Below, one piece after another: positions 24,762 to 33,024 of a stretch of DNA of 40,034 nucleotides (its first letter is position 1; each line of letters begins with the position of its first letter). The translations under genes were made by a program, and so were the position numbers. Origin of the DNA: CBDVBZ01 sp965372355 (GTDB lineage: Bacteria > Krumholzibacteriota > Krumholzibacteriia > WVZY01); NCBI GenBank assembly GCA_965372355.1, contig CBDVBZ010000014.1, positions 1-40,034 of the forward strand, read 5' to 3'. Under the pieces are notes generated by a model that worked only from the letters and a program-made list of their open reading frames with translations, had not been told where the DNA came from and ran no database searches.

Positions 24762-26102
24762 TCAGGAGCCTCCTCCCGAGGCGGGATTGGCGATAACGAC
24801 GGTCCTGTTTGCTGCGTTGAAGTACTCCCTGGCCACTCGCTGGATATCCTCCCTCGTGACGGCCATGTATTTCTCCAGATCCGTGTTAACCCCGGACAGA
24901 TCGCCGTGATAGAAGGCGTATTGCTGAATCGCCTCGGCCTTGTCCATCACGGTCTCGCGATTCATGATGAATCCCGATTTGAACTGGATCTTTGCCTTCT
25001 CGAGCTCCTCGTTCGATATGCCTTCCTTCTTGAGGCGCTCGAGTTCCTCATAGATCAGCTTCTCGCTATCGCCTATGTCCTGGCCGACATTCGCCGCCGC
25101 GATGAACTTGAACAGGCTCGGACCCTTGCGGCTGTCTGCTCCTCCGAAGACCACAACAGCTACCTGCTCCTCTTTGACGAGCCGAATGTACAGCCGGCTG
25201 GCCTCACCGTCGGTCAGTATGTTGCCCATGAGATCCAGTGCCGGGCTGTCTTCGTGGATATGTGGAGGTATCATGTAGTTGATGAAGACCGCGGGCACGT
25301 TGGCGTTCTTGTCCTCGATCATCAGGCGCCGCTCTTCGGTGTGCGGAGGTTCAACACCGCTGATCTGTGCGACATCCGGCCCTCGCGGGATTTCACCAAA
25401 ATACTTCTCGATCATCTTCTTGGTTTTCTTCTTGTTGATATCCCCGATCACAACGAGGACGGCATTGTTGGGACTATAGTAATCGTCAAAAAATCTTTGA
25501 GCGTCTCCAACCTCCGCGGCATCCAGATCGACCATTTTGCCTATTACCGTGTGGCTGTACGGCTTAAAATCGTACGCCAGGGTATCGGCAGCCAGGAACG
25601 CCGCGCCGTAGGGCTGGTTGTCGATCCGCAGGAGGCGCTCTTCTTTGACGGCGCTCCGCTGGTTCTCGAAGGTCTCGCTTGTTACGGCGAGCGCCCGCAT
25701 CCGATCCGCCTCCAGCCAAAGCGCCATGTTTAGCTGATTCGCCGGGAGGATATCCCAGTACAGGGTCCGATCCTGATTGGTCGTGGCGTTGAGGTTTCCA
25801 CCGGCCTTGTGAATCAGATCGCTGTGCTCGCGCTTGGCAACATTCTCCGAACCCTCGAACATCATATGTTCGAACAAGTGGGCAAAACCGCTCCGCCCTT
25901 CTTCCTCGTGCGCGCTTCCCACGTGATACCAGATGTTGACGGCCACGATGGGCACCGATTTGTCTTCGGATAGGATGACACGCAGTCCGTTGTCCAGCGT
26001 GTATTCCTCGTAGTCGATGTAGCCCGCCTTCTTACCCGCCTGAACAGCACAGGCGAAGACGATCAGCAGGGCCAGCATGCCCCACACGACGAACCGTTTC
26101 AT
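24762..26102 (-). CDS. M16-family zinc peptidase (active subunit)
   Basis: A 446-residue exported peptidase of the pitrilysin/insulinase family. The N-terminus is a signal peptide (MKRFVVWGMLALLIVFACAVQAG). The inverted zinc motif HLFEH is at residues 75-79, with the third ligand in VKEER about 75 residues later. The second, inactive M16 domain follows, with the RLYIRLVKEEQ landmark. It cuts peptides or misfolded small proteins in the periplasm, probably as a complex with the product of the next gene, which lacks the zinc motif. GGGAGG precedes the ATG. It is first in the two-gene operon, whose strong promoter is at 26237-26265, with a 128-base leader containing a hairpin. Confidence 0.93.
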   Translation of the reverse strand: MKRFVVWGMLALLIVFACAVQAGKKAGYIDYEEYTLDNGLRVILSEDKSVPIVAVNIWYHVGSAHEEEGRSGFAHLFEHMMFEGSENVAKREHSDLIHKAGGNLNATTNQDRTLYWDILPANQLNMALWLEADRMRALAVTSETFENQRSAVKEERLLRIDNQPYGAAFLAADTLAYDFKPYSHTVIGKMVDLDAAEVGDAQRFFDDYYSPNNAVLVVIGDINKKKTKKMIEKYFGEIPRGPDVAQISGVEPPHTEERRLMIEDKNANVPAVFINYMIPPHIHEDSPALDLMGNILTDGEASRLYIRLVKEEQVAVVVFGGADSRKGPSLFKFIAAANVGQDIGDSEKLIYEELERLKKEGISNEELEKAKIQFKSGFIMNRETVMDKAEAIQQYAFYHGDLSGVNTDLEKYMAVTREDIQRVAREYFNAANRTVVIANPASGGGS

Positions 26103-26150
26103 AAGTCCTCCCGTTGGGTTGGTTGTGATTCAAATCAAGACAGTGCGGCC

Positions 26151-26168
26151 CCTCGCCCACCGGCGAGG
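26151..26168 (-). repeat. Hairpin in the leader of the M16 operon
   Basis: CCTCGCC (26151-26157) pairs exactly with GGCGAGG (26162-26168) around four bases. It lies about 50 bases upstream of the M16 start codon in the predicted untranslated leader. It is too far from the ribosome site to block it directly. Confidence 0.45.
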
Positions 26169-26236
26169 CGCCACGTGCATTGAATTACGAATCTGTTGCG
26201 GAAAAGTTATGGGAATATGTTCTCTATACTCTAGGG

Positions 26237-26265
26237 GTTATACCGTGAATCGGGCGGCCTGTCAA
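26237..26265 (-). promoter_or_regulatory. Near-consensus promoter of the M16 operon
   Basis: On the minus strand, TTGACA (26265-26260), a perfect -35, is followed after 17 bases by TATAAC (26242-26237). The start would be near 26230, giving a leader of about 128 bases. Confidence 0.8.
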
Positions 26266-26313
26266 GGCGGCCGCAACGGCTCCGTGCACCGCGCGGGGGG
26301 CGCTCCAAACCCC

Positions 26314-26342
26314 TTGAAATGACAGGAGTTTTGGCGTAAGCT
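26314..26342 (+). promoter_or_regulatory. Promoter for a predicted leaderless dehydrogenase operon
   Basis: TTGAAA (26314-26319), 17 bases, TAAGCT (26337-26342). The ATG at 26352 is 10 bases after the -10 box, so the transcript should start within about three bases of the ATG. No Shine-Dalgarno is near. The -10 context TAAGCTACTGCG matches that of pyrE (TACGCTACTGCG). Confidence 0.45.
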
Positions 26343-26351
26343 ACTGCGATT

Positions 26352-27794
26352 ATGAGTCGCGGAGAGATCACGTTCAGCTTCGAAGGCCGTCGAATCCAGG
26401 CAAAACTCGGTGAGTCGATCGCTGCCGCGCTCTTTCGGGCGGGTGTCCGAACACTCTCTTACAGTGTTAAATACAAGCGCCCCCGCGGGATCCGCTGCGC
26501 GCGCGGCCGATGCGTGATGTGTCACATGGAGGTGAACGGCGTACCGGGGGTCCCGACGTGCATCACGCCGGCGGCGGAAGGGATGCAGGTTCGGCGCGAG
26601 AACTACCGCCCGTTCTTTGCGCCTCTTTTGACCTCGGCGGTGCGGCGGGTGACCCTGCCGGCTGGTTTCTACTACAGGATGTTTACGCGTCCCGCGTTTA
26701 TCCGAAATCTGTTCTTGAACTCGCTCCGCAAAATGGCCGGCGTTGGTCGTTTGCTCACGGCGCAGACACGCCACCCGCGAGCCGTGCCACGCGGCGACGG
26801 GCAAGCCGCCGGTCGTTCGGCCAACCGCCGCCCGATGCCTGAATACGATGTTGTCGTCGCAGGGGCGGGCATCTCGGGAATGGCTGCCGCGCTCGCTGCT
26901 GCCAAAAACGGCGCTTCGGTGATGCTCGTCGACGAATACTCTCGTGCCGGCGGCCACGCCATCGGCCCGCACGGTGACGAAAAACTGGTATCCGCTCGTG
27001 ATGACCTGATCGCCGAGTTGTCATCCAGCACATCGATTGACTTCTTCCCCAATACGATAGCACAGGCATTCTATCCCCCGGACACGCTTCTTATCGGGCC
27101 TGGCGGCTCGGCCGGCGAGAGCGCCTTCTCGATAATTTCCGATGCACTCACCGCCATGTACCGCGTGCGCGCTCGATCGTTCGTGTTCGGCACCGGTGCC
27201 TACGACCTGATCCCGCTGTTCGAGGATAACGACACACCGGGCATATTCGGCAACCGGGCGGTTCGTCTCCTTATCGAGCGAGATGATCTCAAACCCGGGT
27301 CGCGCGCCGTCGTCTACGGTACGGGGAGTGCCCTCGAAGAGACCGTCCATTATCTTCTCCATCATGACATCGAGATCTCCGCCGCTGTCGACGCGGCGTC
27401 ATCGCAGGAGGGCCTGTCTTCGAAGACCCGGTACTTTGCCGATTCCCGGGTTGTGCGGGCAAGCGGGGGTGACTGGGTATCGTCCGTCACCGTGGCGAAC
27501 CGCGATGGACATGGGAAGACCTCCGTCGACTGCGATCTGTTGTGCATCGCGTTCCCCGGTCAGGGGGCATACGAACTCGCCTACCAGGCCGGGTTTGCGT
27601 TCGAGATGTCCGGCGGTCCGGTGCAGGAGGCCCGAACGATGTCGCCGACCGAACGGTCGATTCGCGGCAGAGACGGGGTGTCGTTTTATGTCGTTGGAGA
27701 GCTCTCCGGTCACGAGACGTGGCGCGAGAGAATAGCCTCCGGCGAGGAAGCCGGAACAGACGCAACGCGGCGAAAAACGTCCAAGGCGGAATAA
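26352..27794 (+). CDS. 2Fe-2S/FAD alpha subunit of a sarcosine oxidase-like or amino-acid dehydrogenase
   Basis: A 480-residue protein with two parts. Residues about 1-85 are a Fer2_4 plant-type [2Fe-2S] domain with Cys spacing C-x4-C-x2-C-x12-C (CARGRCVMC ... VPTC). Residues about 165-460 are a pyridine-nucleotide-disulfide-type FAD domain (VVAGAGISGMAAAL; GAGISG). This equals the N-terminal half of sarcosine oxidase alpha (SoxA), or HcnA and the first part of HcnB fused, and lacks the folate-binding GcvT half. Together with the two genes that follow it should form a heterotrimer that oxidises a secondary amine or amino acid (sarcosine, proline, hydroxyproline or an opine) and passes electrons through the iron-sulfur clusters. 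The ATG lacks a ribosome site. The next start codon is three bases after the stop. The substrate cannot be read from sequence. Confidence 0.85.
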   Translation: MSRGEITFSFEGRRIQAKLGESIAAALFRAGVRTLSYSVKYKRPRGIRCARGRCVMCHMEVNGVPGVPTCITPAAEGMQVRRENYRPFFAPLLTSAVRRVTLPAGFYYRMFTRPAFIRNLFLNSLRKMAGVGRLLTAQTRHPRAVPRGDGQAAGRSANRRPMPEYDVVVAGAGISGMAAALAAAKNGASVMLVDEYSRAGGHAIGPHGDEKLVSARDDLIAELSSSTSIDFFPNTIAQAFYPPDTLLIGPGGSAGESAFSIISDALTAMYRVRARSFVFGTGAYDLIPLFEDNDTPGIFGNRAVRLLIERDDLKPGSRAVVYGTGSALEETVHYLLHHDIEISAAVDAASSQEGLSSKTRYFADSRVVRASGGDWVSSVTVANRDGHGKTSVDCDLLCIAFPGQGAYELAYQAGFAFEMSGGPVQEARTMSPTERSIRGRDGVSFYVVGELSGHETWRERIASGEEAGTDATRRKTSKAE

Positions 27795-27797
27795 CAT

Positions 27798-28094
27798 ATG
27801 CCAAAGAAAATACTGTGCCACTGTGAAGATGTTGAGATCGACGAGGTGTATTCCGCGATCCGCCAGGGATACGGAGATGTGGAAACGCTAAAACGTTACA
27901 CGGGGATCGGGACTGGAAAATGTCAGGGCAAGTGCTGTTTTGTCCAGACGCTGCGGGTGCTCGAGGAAGTCATTGAACGATCCTCGGGAGACCCGAAGGT
28001 GACCGGTGATTCTATTCGTATTCCGACGCTGCGGCCACCCATCCTGCCGCTTCGAATCAACGACATTGTGGAAAGCGGGGATGACGAGCGATGA
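27798..28094 (+). CDS. BFD-like [2Fe-2S] small subunit
   Basis: A 98-residue protein with the BFD-type iron-sulfur domain: CHCEDV at residues 7-12 and GKCQGKCC near residue 47, giving CxC and CxxxC(C) ligands. The tail IPTLRPPILPL is the extension seen after this domain in opine and hydroxyproline dehydrogenases. In HcnB/LhpE-type proteins this domain is fused behind the FAD domain; here it is a separate gene. It starts three bases after the alpha gene and overlaps the next gene by four (ATGA), so the three are translated together. Confidence 0.9.
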   Translation: MPKKILCHCEDVEIDEVYSAIRQGYGDVETLKRYTGIGTGKCQGKCCFVQTLRVLEEVIERSSGDPKVTGDSIRIPTLRPPILPLRINDIVESGDDER

Positions 28095-29236
28095 CGCGCA
28101 CGGCCGAGGTTGTCATCATCGGGGGAGGAGTCAACGGGTTGGCGTGCGGGTACAACCTCGCGAAGAGTGGTATGAAGGACGTCGTTGTCCTGGAGAAGGG
28201 CTACCTCGGTGTCGGTTCCACGGGACGCTGTGGGGCCGGCATCAGACAGCAGTGGGGCCTCGAGGAAAACATCGTCATGGCCCGCGATAGCGTCAGGATA
28301 TTCGAGCAGCTATCCGCCGAGTTGGGTTTTAACACATTCTTTCGGCAGGGTGGCTACCTGATGCTCATCGCGACCGAGCGCGAACAGGAACTCGTAGAAA
28401 AGACTATCCCGCTGCAGAACAGACTCGGTGTGCCCACGAGATTCATGAAGCCCGACGAGATCGCCGACTTCGTGCCGGGGATCAACACCGAAGGCATCCG
28501 TGGCGGCGCGTACTGCCCGACGGACGGGACCGCATACCCCTACGCCGTCCTGTGGGGTTACGGTGAAGCAGCCAGGCGTAACGGGGTCGAGATCAGGACG
28601 AAGACCGAAGTGCTCGGCGTGTCGCAGGCGGGAGCAAACGGTTTTGAGGTCACGACAACCGGCGACACTTTTCGTACGCCGCGCATCGTCAACGTGGCCG
28701 GTGCACGTACAAAGGACATCGCGGCGATGCTCGGAATCGCGATACCGACCCAACCGTATCGACACGAGATAGCAGTAACCGAATCCCTCAAGCCGTTTCT
28801 CGAGCCGATGGTTATTTCCGTTACGAAGGGTTTCTATTTCTCGCAGAGTCTTCGCGGGGAGATCGTCGGCGGCATCGGTGACGAGCACGAGCCCTCGACG
28901 TACAGCACGGCATCATCCCCCGATTTCCTCTTCCGGTACGCCGCAGCACTCCGCGATGTGTTTCCGGCGTTGGGGAGCGTCAGGATCATCAGACAATGGG
29001 CTGGACTCTACGATGTGTCTCCCGATGCCCGTCCGATAATCGGTACGGTCGACGGTGTGGACGGGTACTATCATGCCTGCGGCTTTAGTGGGCATGGTTT
29101 CATGCTGAGTCCCATGGTAGCCAAACTTCTCACCGAGCTGATCACCACCGGCACAACATCGATACCCATCGACGGCCTCAATTTGAAACGTTTCTCCGAA
29201 GGCGAGCCGGTAAAAGACCCCTACGTGGTCGGATAG
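28091..29236 (+). CDS. FAD-dependent oxidoreductase, DAO family (beta subunit)
   Basis: A 381-residue flavoprotein of the D-amino acid oxidase/sarcosine oxidase beta family. The Rossmann motif VVIIGGGVNGLACGYNLAKSG is at residues 7-27, followed by VVVLEKG; GSTGRCGAGIRQQ near residue 42 is the typical FAD-binding loop and the C-terminus has GYYHACGFSGHGFMLSP. This subunit holds the substrate-oxidising flavin and is expected to make the imine from a secondary amine or amino acid. It is the last gene of the trio, and its start overlaps the previous stop (ATGA). The exact substrate is not known. Confidence 0.9.
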   Translation: MTRTAEVVIIGGGVNGLACGYNLAKSGMKDVVVLEKGYLGVGSTGRCGAGIRQQWGLEENIVMARDSVRIFEQLSAELGFNTFFRQGGYLMLIATEREQELVEKTIPLQNRLGVPTRFMKPDEIADFVPGINTEGIRGGAYCPTDGTAYPYAVLWGYGEAARRNGVEIRTKTEVLGVSQAGANGFEVTTTGDTFRTPRIVNVAGARTKDIAAMLGIAIPTQPYRHEIAVTESLKPFLEPMVISVTKGFYFSQSLRGEIVGGIGDEHEPSTYSTASSPDFLFRYAAALRDVFPALGSVRIIRQWAGLYDVSPDARPIIGTVDGVDGYYHACGFSGHGFMLSPMVAKLLTELITTGTTSIPIDGLNLKRFSEGEPVKDPYVVG

Positions 29237-29286
29237 GCTGCCGGCGGGCGAACACCCTCTTTGGTCCGCACGAAACAAATCGGTTA

Positions 29287-29314
29287 TTGTCAAGACGAGA
29301 ACAATCGGTATAAT
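29287..29314 (+). promoter_or_regulatory. Promoter of the MscS gene
   Basis: TTGTCA (29287-29292), 16 bases, TATAAT (29309-29314). Five of six and six of six matches. The start would be near 29321, about 43 bases before the ATG, with the ribosome site GGAGG in the leader. Confidence 0.75.
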
Positions 29315-29363
29315 CCACGACCTACGAACCTCTCACACGTGACACTCTCATACGGAGGATACC

Positions 29364-30188
29364 ATGGAGAACTGGGTTGAGGAGATCGTCCCGTATATAA
29401 CTATGTACGGACTGAGGGTCATCGGCGCGGTTGTAATACTGATCATCGGTCGCTTCGCAGCGGGTCTGGCGCGCAAGGTCATCACGAAAATGCTGATTGC
29501 CCGCCATGTCGATGCTTCGGTGGTCTCGTTTGCAGCGGGTCTCGCCTACATGTTGGTTCTGGTCTTCGCCGTCCTGGCATCGCTCGCCAAGTTCGGGATT
29601 CAGACCACCTCGTTTGTCGCCGTGCTTGGCGCTGCGGGTTTCGCGATCGGCTTCGCCTTGCAGGGATCGCTGGCCAACTTCGCTGCGGGCGTTCTCATTC
29701 TGATCCTGCGTCCCTATAAAACGGGTGACGTAATCGAAGCGGCCGGTGTCATCGGCAAGGTCACATCGATCCAACTGTTCACAACGATAATAACGACACC
29801 GGATAACATCCTGATCCTGGTGCCAAACGGCAAGATCTACGGTGACGTGATCAAGAACATCACCGCCAACCCGACACGCCGTCTCGACCTCGTCGTCGGC
29901 ATCGGCTATACATCGTCGATCCAGAAGACGTACGAACTCTTGACCGAGGTGCTGAAGCAGGATGACCGGGTTCTCGATGACCCGGCGCCAACGATCGCGG
30001 TCGCCGAGCTGGCGGATTCGAGCGTGAATTTTGTGGTACGGCCCTGGGTGAAAAAAGAGGATTACTGGGCGCTGAAGTTCGATTTGACCGAGAAGATCAA
30101 GAACGAATTCGATGCGAACGGGATCGAGATCCCATTCCCGCAGCGGAGCATTCATATGCTCTCCGCGTCGTCCGATAAAGCAGCCTAG
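29364..30188 (+). CDS. Small-conductance mechanosensitive channel, MscS family
   Basis: A 274-residue inner-membrane channel that opens under membrane tension to release solutes after osmotic downshock. It has three transmembrane helices in the first 110 residues; the pore helix is AAGFAIGFALQGSLANFAAG with the small-residue packing pattern of MscS, followed by the beta domain (RPYKTGDVIEAAGVIGKV) and NGKIYGDVIKN, then the alpha-beta C-terminal vestibule. The length is close to E. coli MscS (286). GGAGG sits seven bases before the ATG and a strong promoter is just upstream. It is monocistronic and converges with the acetyl-CoA synthetase gene. Confidence 0.95.
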   Translation: MENWVEEIVPYITMYGLRVIGAVVILIIGRFAAGLARKVITKMLIARHVDASVVSFAAGLAYMLVLVFAVLASLAKFGIQTTSFVAVLGAAGFAIGFALQGSLANFAAGVLILILRPYKTGDVIEAAGVIGKVTSIQLFTTIITTPDNILILVPNGKIYGDVIKNITANPTRRLDLVVGIGYTSSIQKTYELLTEVLKQDDRVLDDPAPTIAVAELADSSVNFVVRPWVKKEDYWALKFDLTEKIKNEFDANGIEIPFPQRSIHMLSASSDKAA

Positions 30189-30277
30189 ACGATCGGGCAC
30201 TGCATAACGAGCCTCAAAGCCGCCTAGAGGTTCACAAGGGACGCGGTCAGCCGCCTGTCCTGGAAGGGAGCGAAGTG

Positions 30278-30308
30278 GAGCGAGGGTCCCTAGAAAGGAA
30301 CCTCGCTC
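30278..30308. terminator. Imperfect hairpin between convergent genes
   Basis: GAGCGAGGGTCC (30278-30289) and GGAACCTCGCTC (30297-30308) pair over 12 positions with one mismatch around seven bases. It lies in the 137-base gap between two convergent genes, so it may end both transcripts, but no U tract follows on either strand. Confidence 0.5.
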
Positions 30309-30325
30309 GCTTCCTCAACAGTCTC

Positions 30326-32440
30326 TTAGGGGTTGCAGGCGCGGATTCGCGCGTCGACCACGCGACAGGAGGCACGGTCCGGTGTCACGATCACCGGATT
30401 CATGTCGAGCTCGAGGATGCACGGCACGTCGTCGACCAGCTGCGCGAGCCGTTGGATCGATTCCACGATGAAGTCCAGATCGACGCCAACCTCCCCGCGG
30501 ACGCCTTCGAGCAGCGGATATGATTTGATTCCCCTTACCATTTCCCAGGCATCAATATCGGTCACAGGCATGACTCGAAACGTGATGTCTTTGATGATCT
30601 CCACATACTTCCCGCCCATACCGAACATCAAGACCGGGCCAAACTTCGGATCGGTTGCCATCCCGAGAATCACTTCCTTGCCGTCACCCGCCATTTCCTG
30701 AATCATCAGCCCCTCGACGTCATCGGTAACACCTGCGGACTCGAGCTTTTTCATCATCTGCACCCTGGCCGTCTCGAGCATCTTCGCGTTCTCGATACCG
30801 AGCGCCACGCCTCCTAAGTCGGACTTGTGGATGATGCTGTTGCCAAAAACCTTCATGGCTACCGGGTATCCCACTCTCTCGGCGACCTCGGCCATGTTGG
30901 CGTCGAGCGGGGCCAACTCGGCACTGCATACGGGAAACCCGTAGGCACCGAGGATCCGGTTTACGTCGTCGGGTCTCAGGTAGTCCTGATCGCCTCGCGG
31001 TGCCTTGGCGATGATGGAATCAGCAACCTCGTCGACTTCGAACTGCGGGATGATACCTTCCGGCCTCTCGCACCAGAGGCGGTATCGCTTCATTGCGGCG
31101 AGCGCTCGCGCCGGCGATTCTGGAAACCGATACTGCGGCGGAGCATTCGGAATTGTCTTTGGAATTGCATCGTAATGATGATCTTCCGCCATCAGCACGG
31201 TAAAGACCGGTTTGTCGAACTTCGAGGTGGACGCAGTAACCCTTTCCATGACCTCCATCGGTTCGACCATGATAGGCGGGACAAAGATCACGATAACGGC
31301 ATCGACGTTGGGATCATCGAGAAGATACTCCAACCCCTTCTCGTACGTCTCTGCGTTCGCACTAGCGATCATATCGATGGGGTTGCGGATGCTGGACTCC
31401 TCCGGGAGCAATTTGGACAGCCGCTCGAGCGTCTTGTCGGAGAGCGTCGCTAACTCCAGACCCTCGTTGATAATCGCATCCGTCGCCATGATGCCCGGCC
31501 CCCCGGCATTTGTCAGAATCGCTACATTGTCCCCCTTGGGCATCGGGTTTTTGAGAAACGCAAGCGACAGATCCATCATCTCATTGATCGTCGACGCACG
31601 AATGACACCGCACTGGTAGAGCAGCGCGTGCACGGCGATCTCGAGTCCCGCCAGCGAACCCGTGTGCGAGGACGCCGCAAGGGCGCCGGCCTCCGTCGTA
31701 CCTGACTTCACGACAATGATCGGCTTGTGTCGTGTGATCTTCTTCGACAGCTGTGTGAACCGCCGTGGCTCACCAAACGACTCGAGATAAAGCGCGATTA
31801 GCTGCGTTCTCTGGTCCTCCGCCCAGTACTCGAGAAGGTCATCACCAGTGATGTCCATCTTGTTGCCGACGCTCACGAAGTAGGACAAACCGACGTTCAG
31901 CTTGTCTACCGACAAAAGGATCGCCACCCCGAGCGCGCCGCTCTGCGTCATGATCGCCAACGAGCCGCTCTCGGTTTCACAAGGCGCAAAAGTGGCGTTC
32001 ATCCGCACGTCGGATGCGGTGCTGATCACACCCATGCAGTTGGGACCGATGATCCGAAACCCGTATTTTCGCTTGAGTGCCTGCAGGGCTTCTTCACGTT
32101 TGACTCCCTCCCCACCGATCTCGCGAAAGCCGGCGCTGATGATAATCAGCGCTTTCACTCCCTTTTCTCCGCACTCCTCCGCCACCGCGGGTACGTATTC
32201 CTTTGGCACCACGATAACGGCCAGATCAACCGGATCCGATATCTCGCTGATCGAGCGATAGCACTTTATGCTCATGATGTACTTGTGCTTCGGGTTGACG
32301 GGAAAAACCATCCCGTTGAAGCCGTATTCGACGAGGTTGGCAAGTATCTGATGGCCAATCGTCCCCTTGCGCGGTGTGGCACCGATCACCGCGATCGACT
32401 TAGGTTCAAACAAATAATCAAGATCTTTTCCGAGCCTCAT
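30326..32440 (-). CDS. Acetyl-CoA synthetase (ADP-forming), fused alpha-beta
   Basis: A 704-residue ADP-forming acyl-CoA synthetase that converts acetyl-CoA or another acyl-CoA, ADP and phosphate to the acid, CoA and ATP, a main ATP step in peptide-fermenting organisms. Order: CoA-binding domain (SIAVIGATPRKGTIG near residue 16), succinyl-CoA ligase-like domain (RIIGPNCMGVIS; MTQSGALG), phosphorylated His259 in SSHTGSLAG, then the ATP-grasp beta part in the last 220 residues (YPVAMKVFGNSIIHKSDLGG ... LGMATDPKFGPVLMFGMGG). The start at 32440 is chosen for CAGGAG seven bases upstream; an in-frame ATG seven codons earlier lacks it. It is 21 bases downstream of the phosphatase gene and probably in the same transcript. 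The true acyl-CoA substrate is not known. Confidence 0.93.
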   Translation of the reverse strand: MRLGKDLDYLFEPKSIAVIGATPRKGTIGHQILANLVEYGFNGMVFPVNPKHKYIMSIKCYRSISEISDPVDLAVIVVPKEYVPAVAEECGEKGVKALIIISAGFREIGGEGVKREEALQALKRKYGFRIIGPNCMGVISTASDVRMNATFAPCETESGSLAIMTQSGALGVAILLSVDKLNVGLSYFVSVGNKMDITGDDLLEYWAEDQRTQLIALYLESFGEPRRFTQLSKKITRHKPIIVVKSGTTEAGALAASSHTGSLAGLEIAVHALLYQCGVIRASTINEMMDLSLAFLKNPMPKGDNVAILTNAGGPGIMATDAIINEGLELATLSDKTLERLSKLLPEESSIRNPIDMIASANAETYEKGLEYLLDDPNVDAVIVIFVPPIMVEPMEVMERVTASTSKFDKPVFTVLMAEDHHYDAIPKTIPNAPPQYRFPESPARALAAMKRYRLWCERPEGIIPQFEVDEVADSIIAKAPRGDQDYLRPDDVNRILGAYGFPVCSAELAPLDANMAEVAERVGYPVAMKVFGNSIIHKSDLGGVALGIENAKMLETARVQMMKKLESAGVTDDVEGLMIQEMAGDGKEVILGMATDPKFGPVLMFGMGGKYVEIIKDITFRVMPVTDIDAWEMVRGIKSYPLLEGVRGEVGVDLDFIVESIQRLAQLVDDVPCILELDMNPVIVTPDRASCRVVDARIRACNP

Positions 32441-32461
32441 TGGAGAATCTCCTGTGTGCAA

Positions 32462-32890
32462 TCAGCCATCGTTCGACGACCCGCCGTCCTGCCAGATCCG
32501 CTGGATGAGGTCGCGAACCTTTCTTTCTATGTCATCGCGCGTCATGCGGAATTGATCAACGGGTTCCCCCACTGGATCCTCGATGTCCCAGTCAAGCGCC
32601 ACCCCCTCGAATCCCGGCGGACAAATGTCACTCGCAGTGCGGTTGGTCATGCTGACGACATAGTCCATCTCATCGACCGGCACCTCGCGCAGACCTTTGG
32701 AATGCTGCACCCTGATATCGATACCTTTTTCCTGCATGACCTCGATTGCATCTTCGCTCACCTGACCCATCGGATGCACGCCTGCGCTGTACGCATCGAC
32801 AAACGCTTCCCCGAGATCACGCGCAAAACCCTCGGCCATCTGTGACCGGATCATATTGGCATAACAGACGAATAGTATCCTGGTTCTCAT
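32462..32890 (-). CDS. Low-molecular-weight phosphotyrosine phosphatase/ArsC-like protein
   Basis: A 142-residue protein of the LMW-PTP/thioredoxin-type arsenate reductase fold. The P-loop is C9-YANMI-R15 (CX5R), followed by SQMAEGFARD, and the DP motif is DWDIEDPVG near residue 102. In ArsC two further Cys are needed: one appears (SDICPP near residue 91), but the other has been lost (MTNRTAS where ArsC has a Cys). The usual GNxCRS of both families is ANMIRS. It could be a protein phosphatase acting on tyrosine or arginine, or an altered reductase. GGGGAG precedes the ATG. It is the first gene before the acetyl-CoA synthetase. Confidence 0.8.
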   Translation of the reverse strand: MRTRILFVCYANMIRSQMAEGFARDLGEAFVDAYSAGVHPMGQVSEDAIEVMQEKGIDIRVQHSKGLREVPVDEMDYVVSMTNRTASDICPPGFEGVALDWDIEDPVGEPVDQFRMTRDDIERKVRDLIQRIWQDGGSSNDG

Positions 32891-32954
32891 CGTGACTCCC
32901 CTTGCAGGACAGGCCCTTCCAGAACAGGCTGCAATCCGTGCCGCGTCGCCTTGG

Positions 32955-32983
32955 AAGATACATCAGAGGAAAATGAAACTCAA
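32955..32983 (-). promoter_or_regulatory. Promoter of the phosphatase / acetyl-CoA synthetase operon
   Basis: On the minus strand, TTGAGT (32983-32978), 17 bases, TATCTT (32960-32955). The leader to the ATG at 32890 would be about 60 bases. Each box matches at four of six positions. Confidence 0.5.
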
Positions 32984-33024
32984 GCGCTGATCGGCACTTA
33001 CCCCCCAGGCGCGGGAACGTTCGA

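Noticed and set aside
26262..26972. 236-codon minus-strand open frame opposite the dehydrogenase alpha gene
   Set aside because: It is an antisense shadow; the plus frame has ferredoxin cysteines and a FAD motif.
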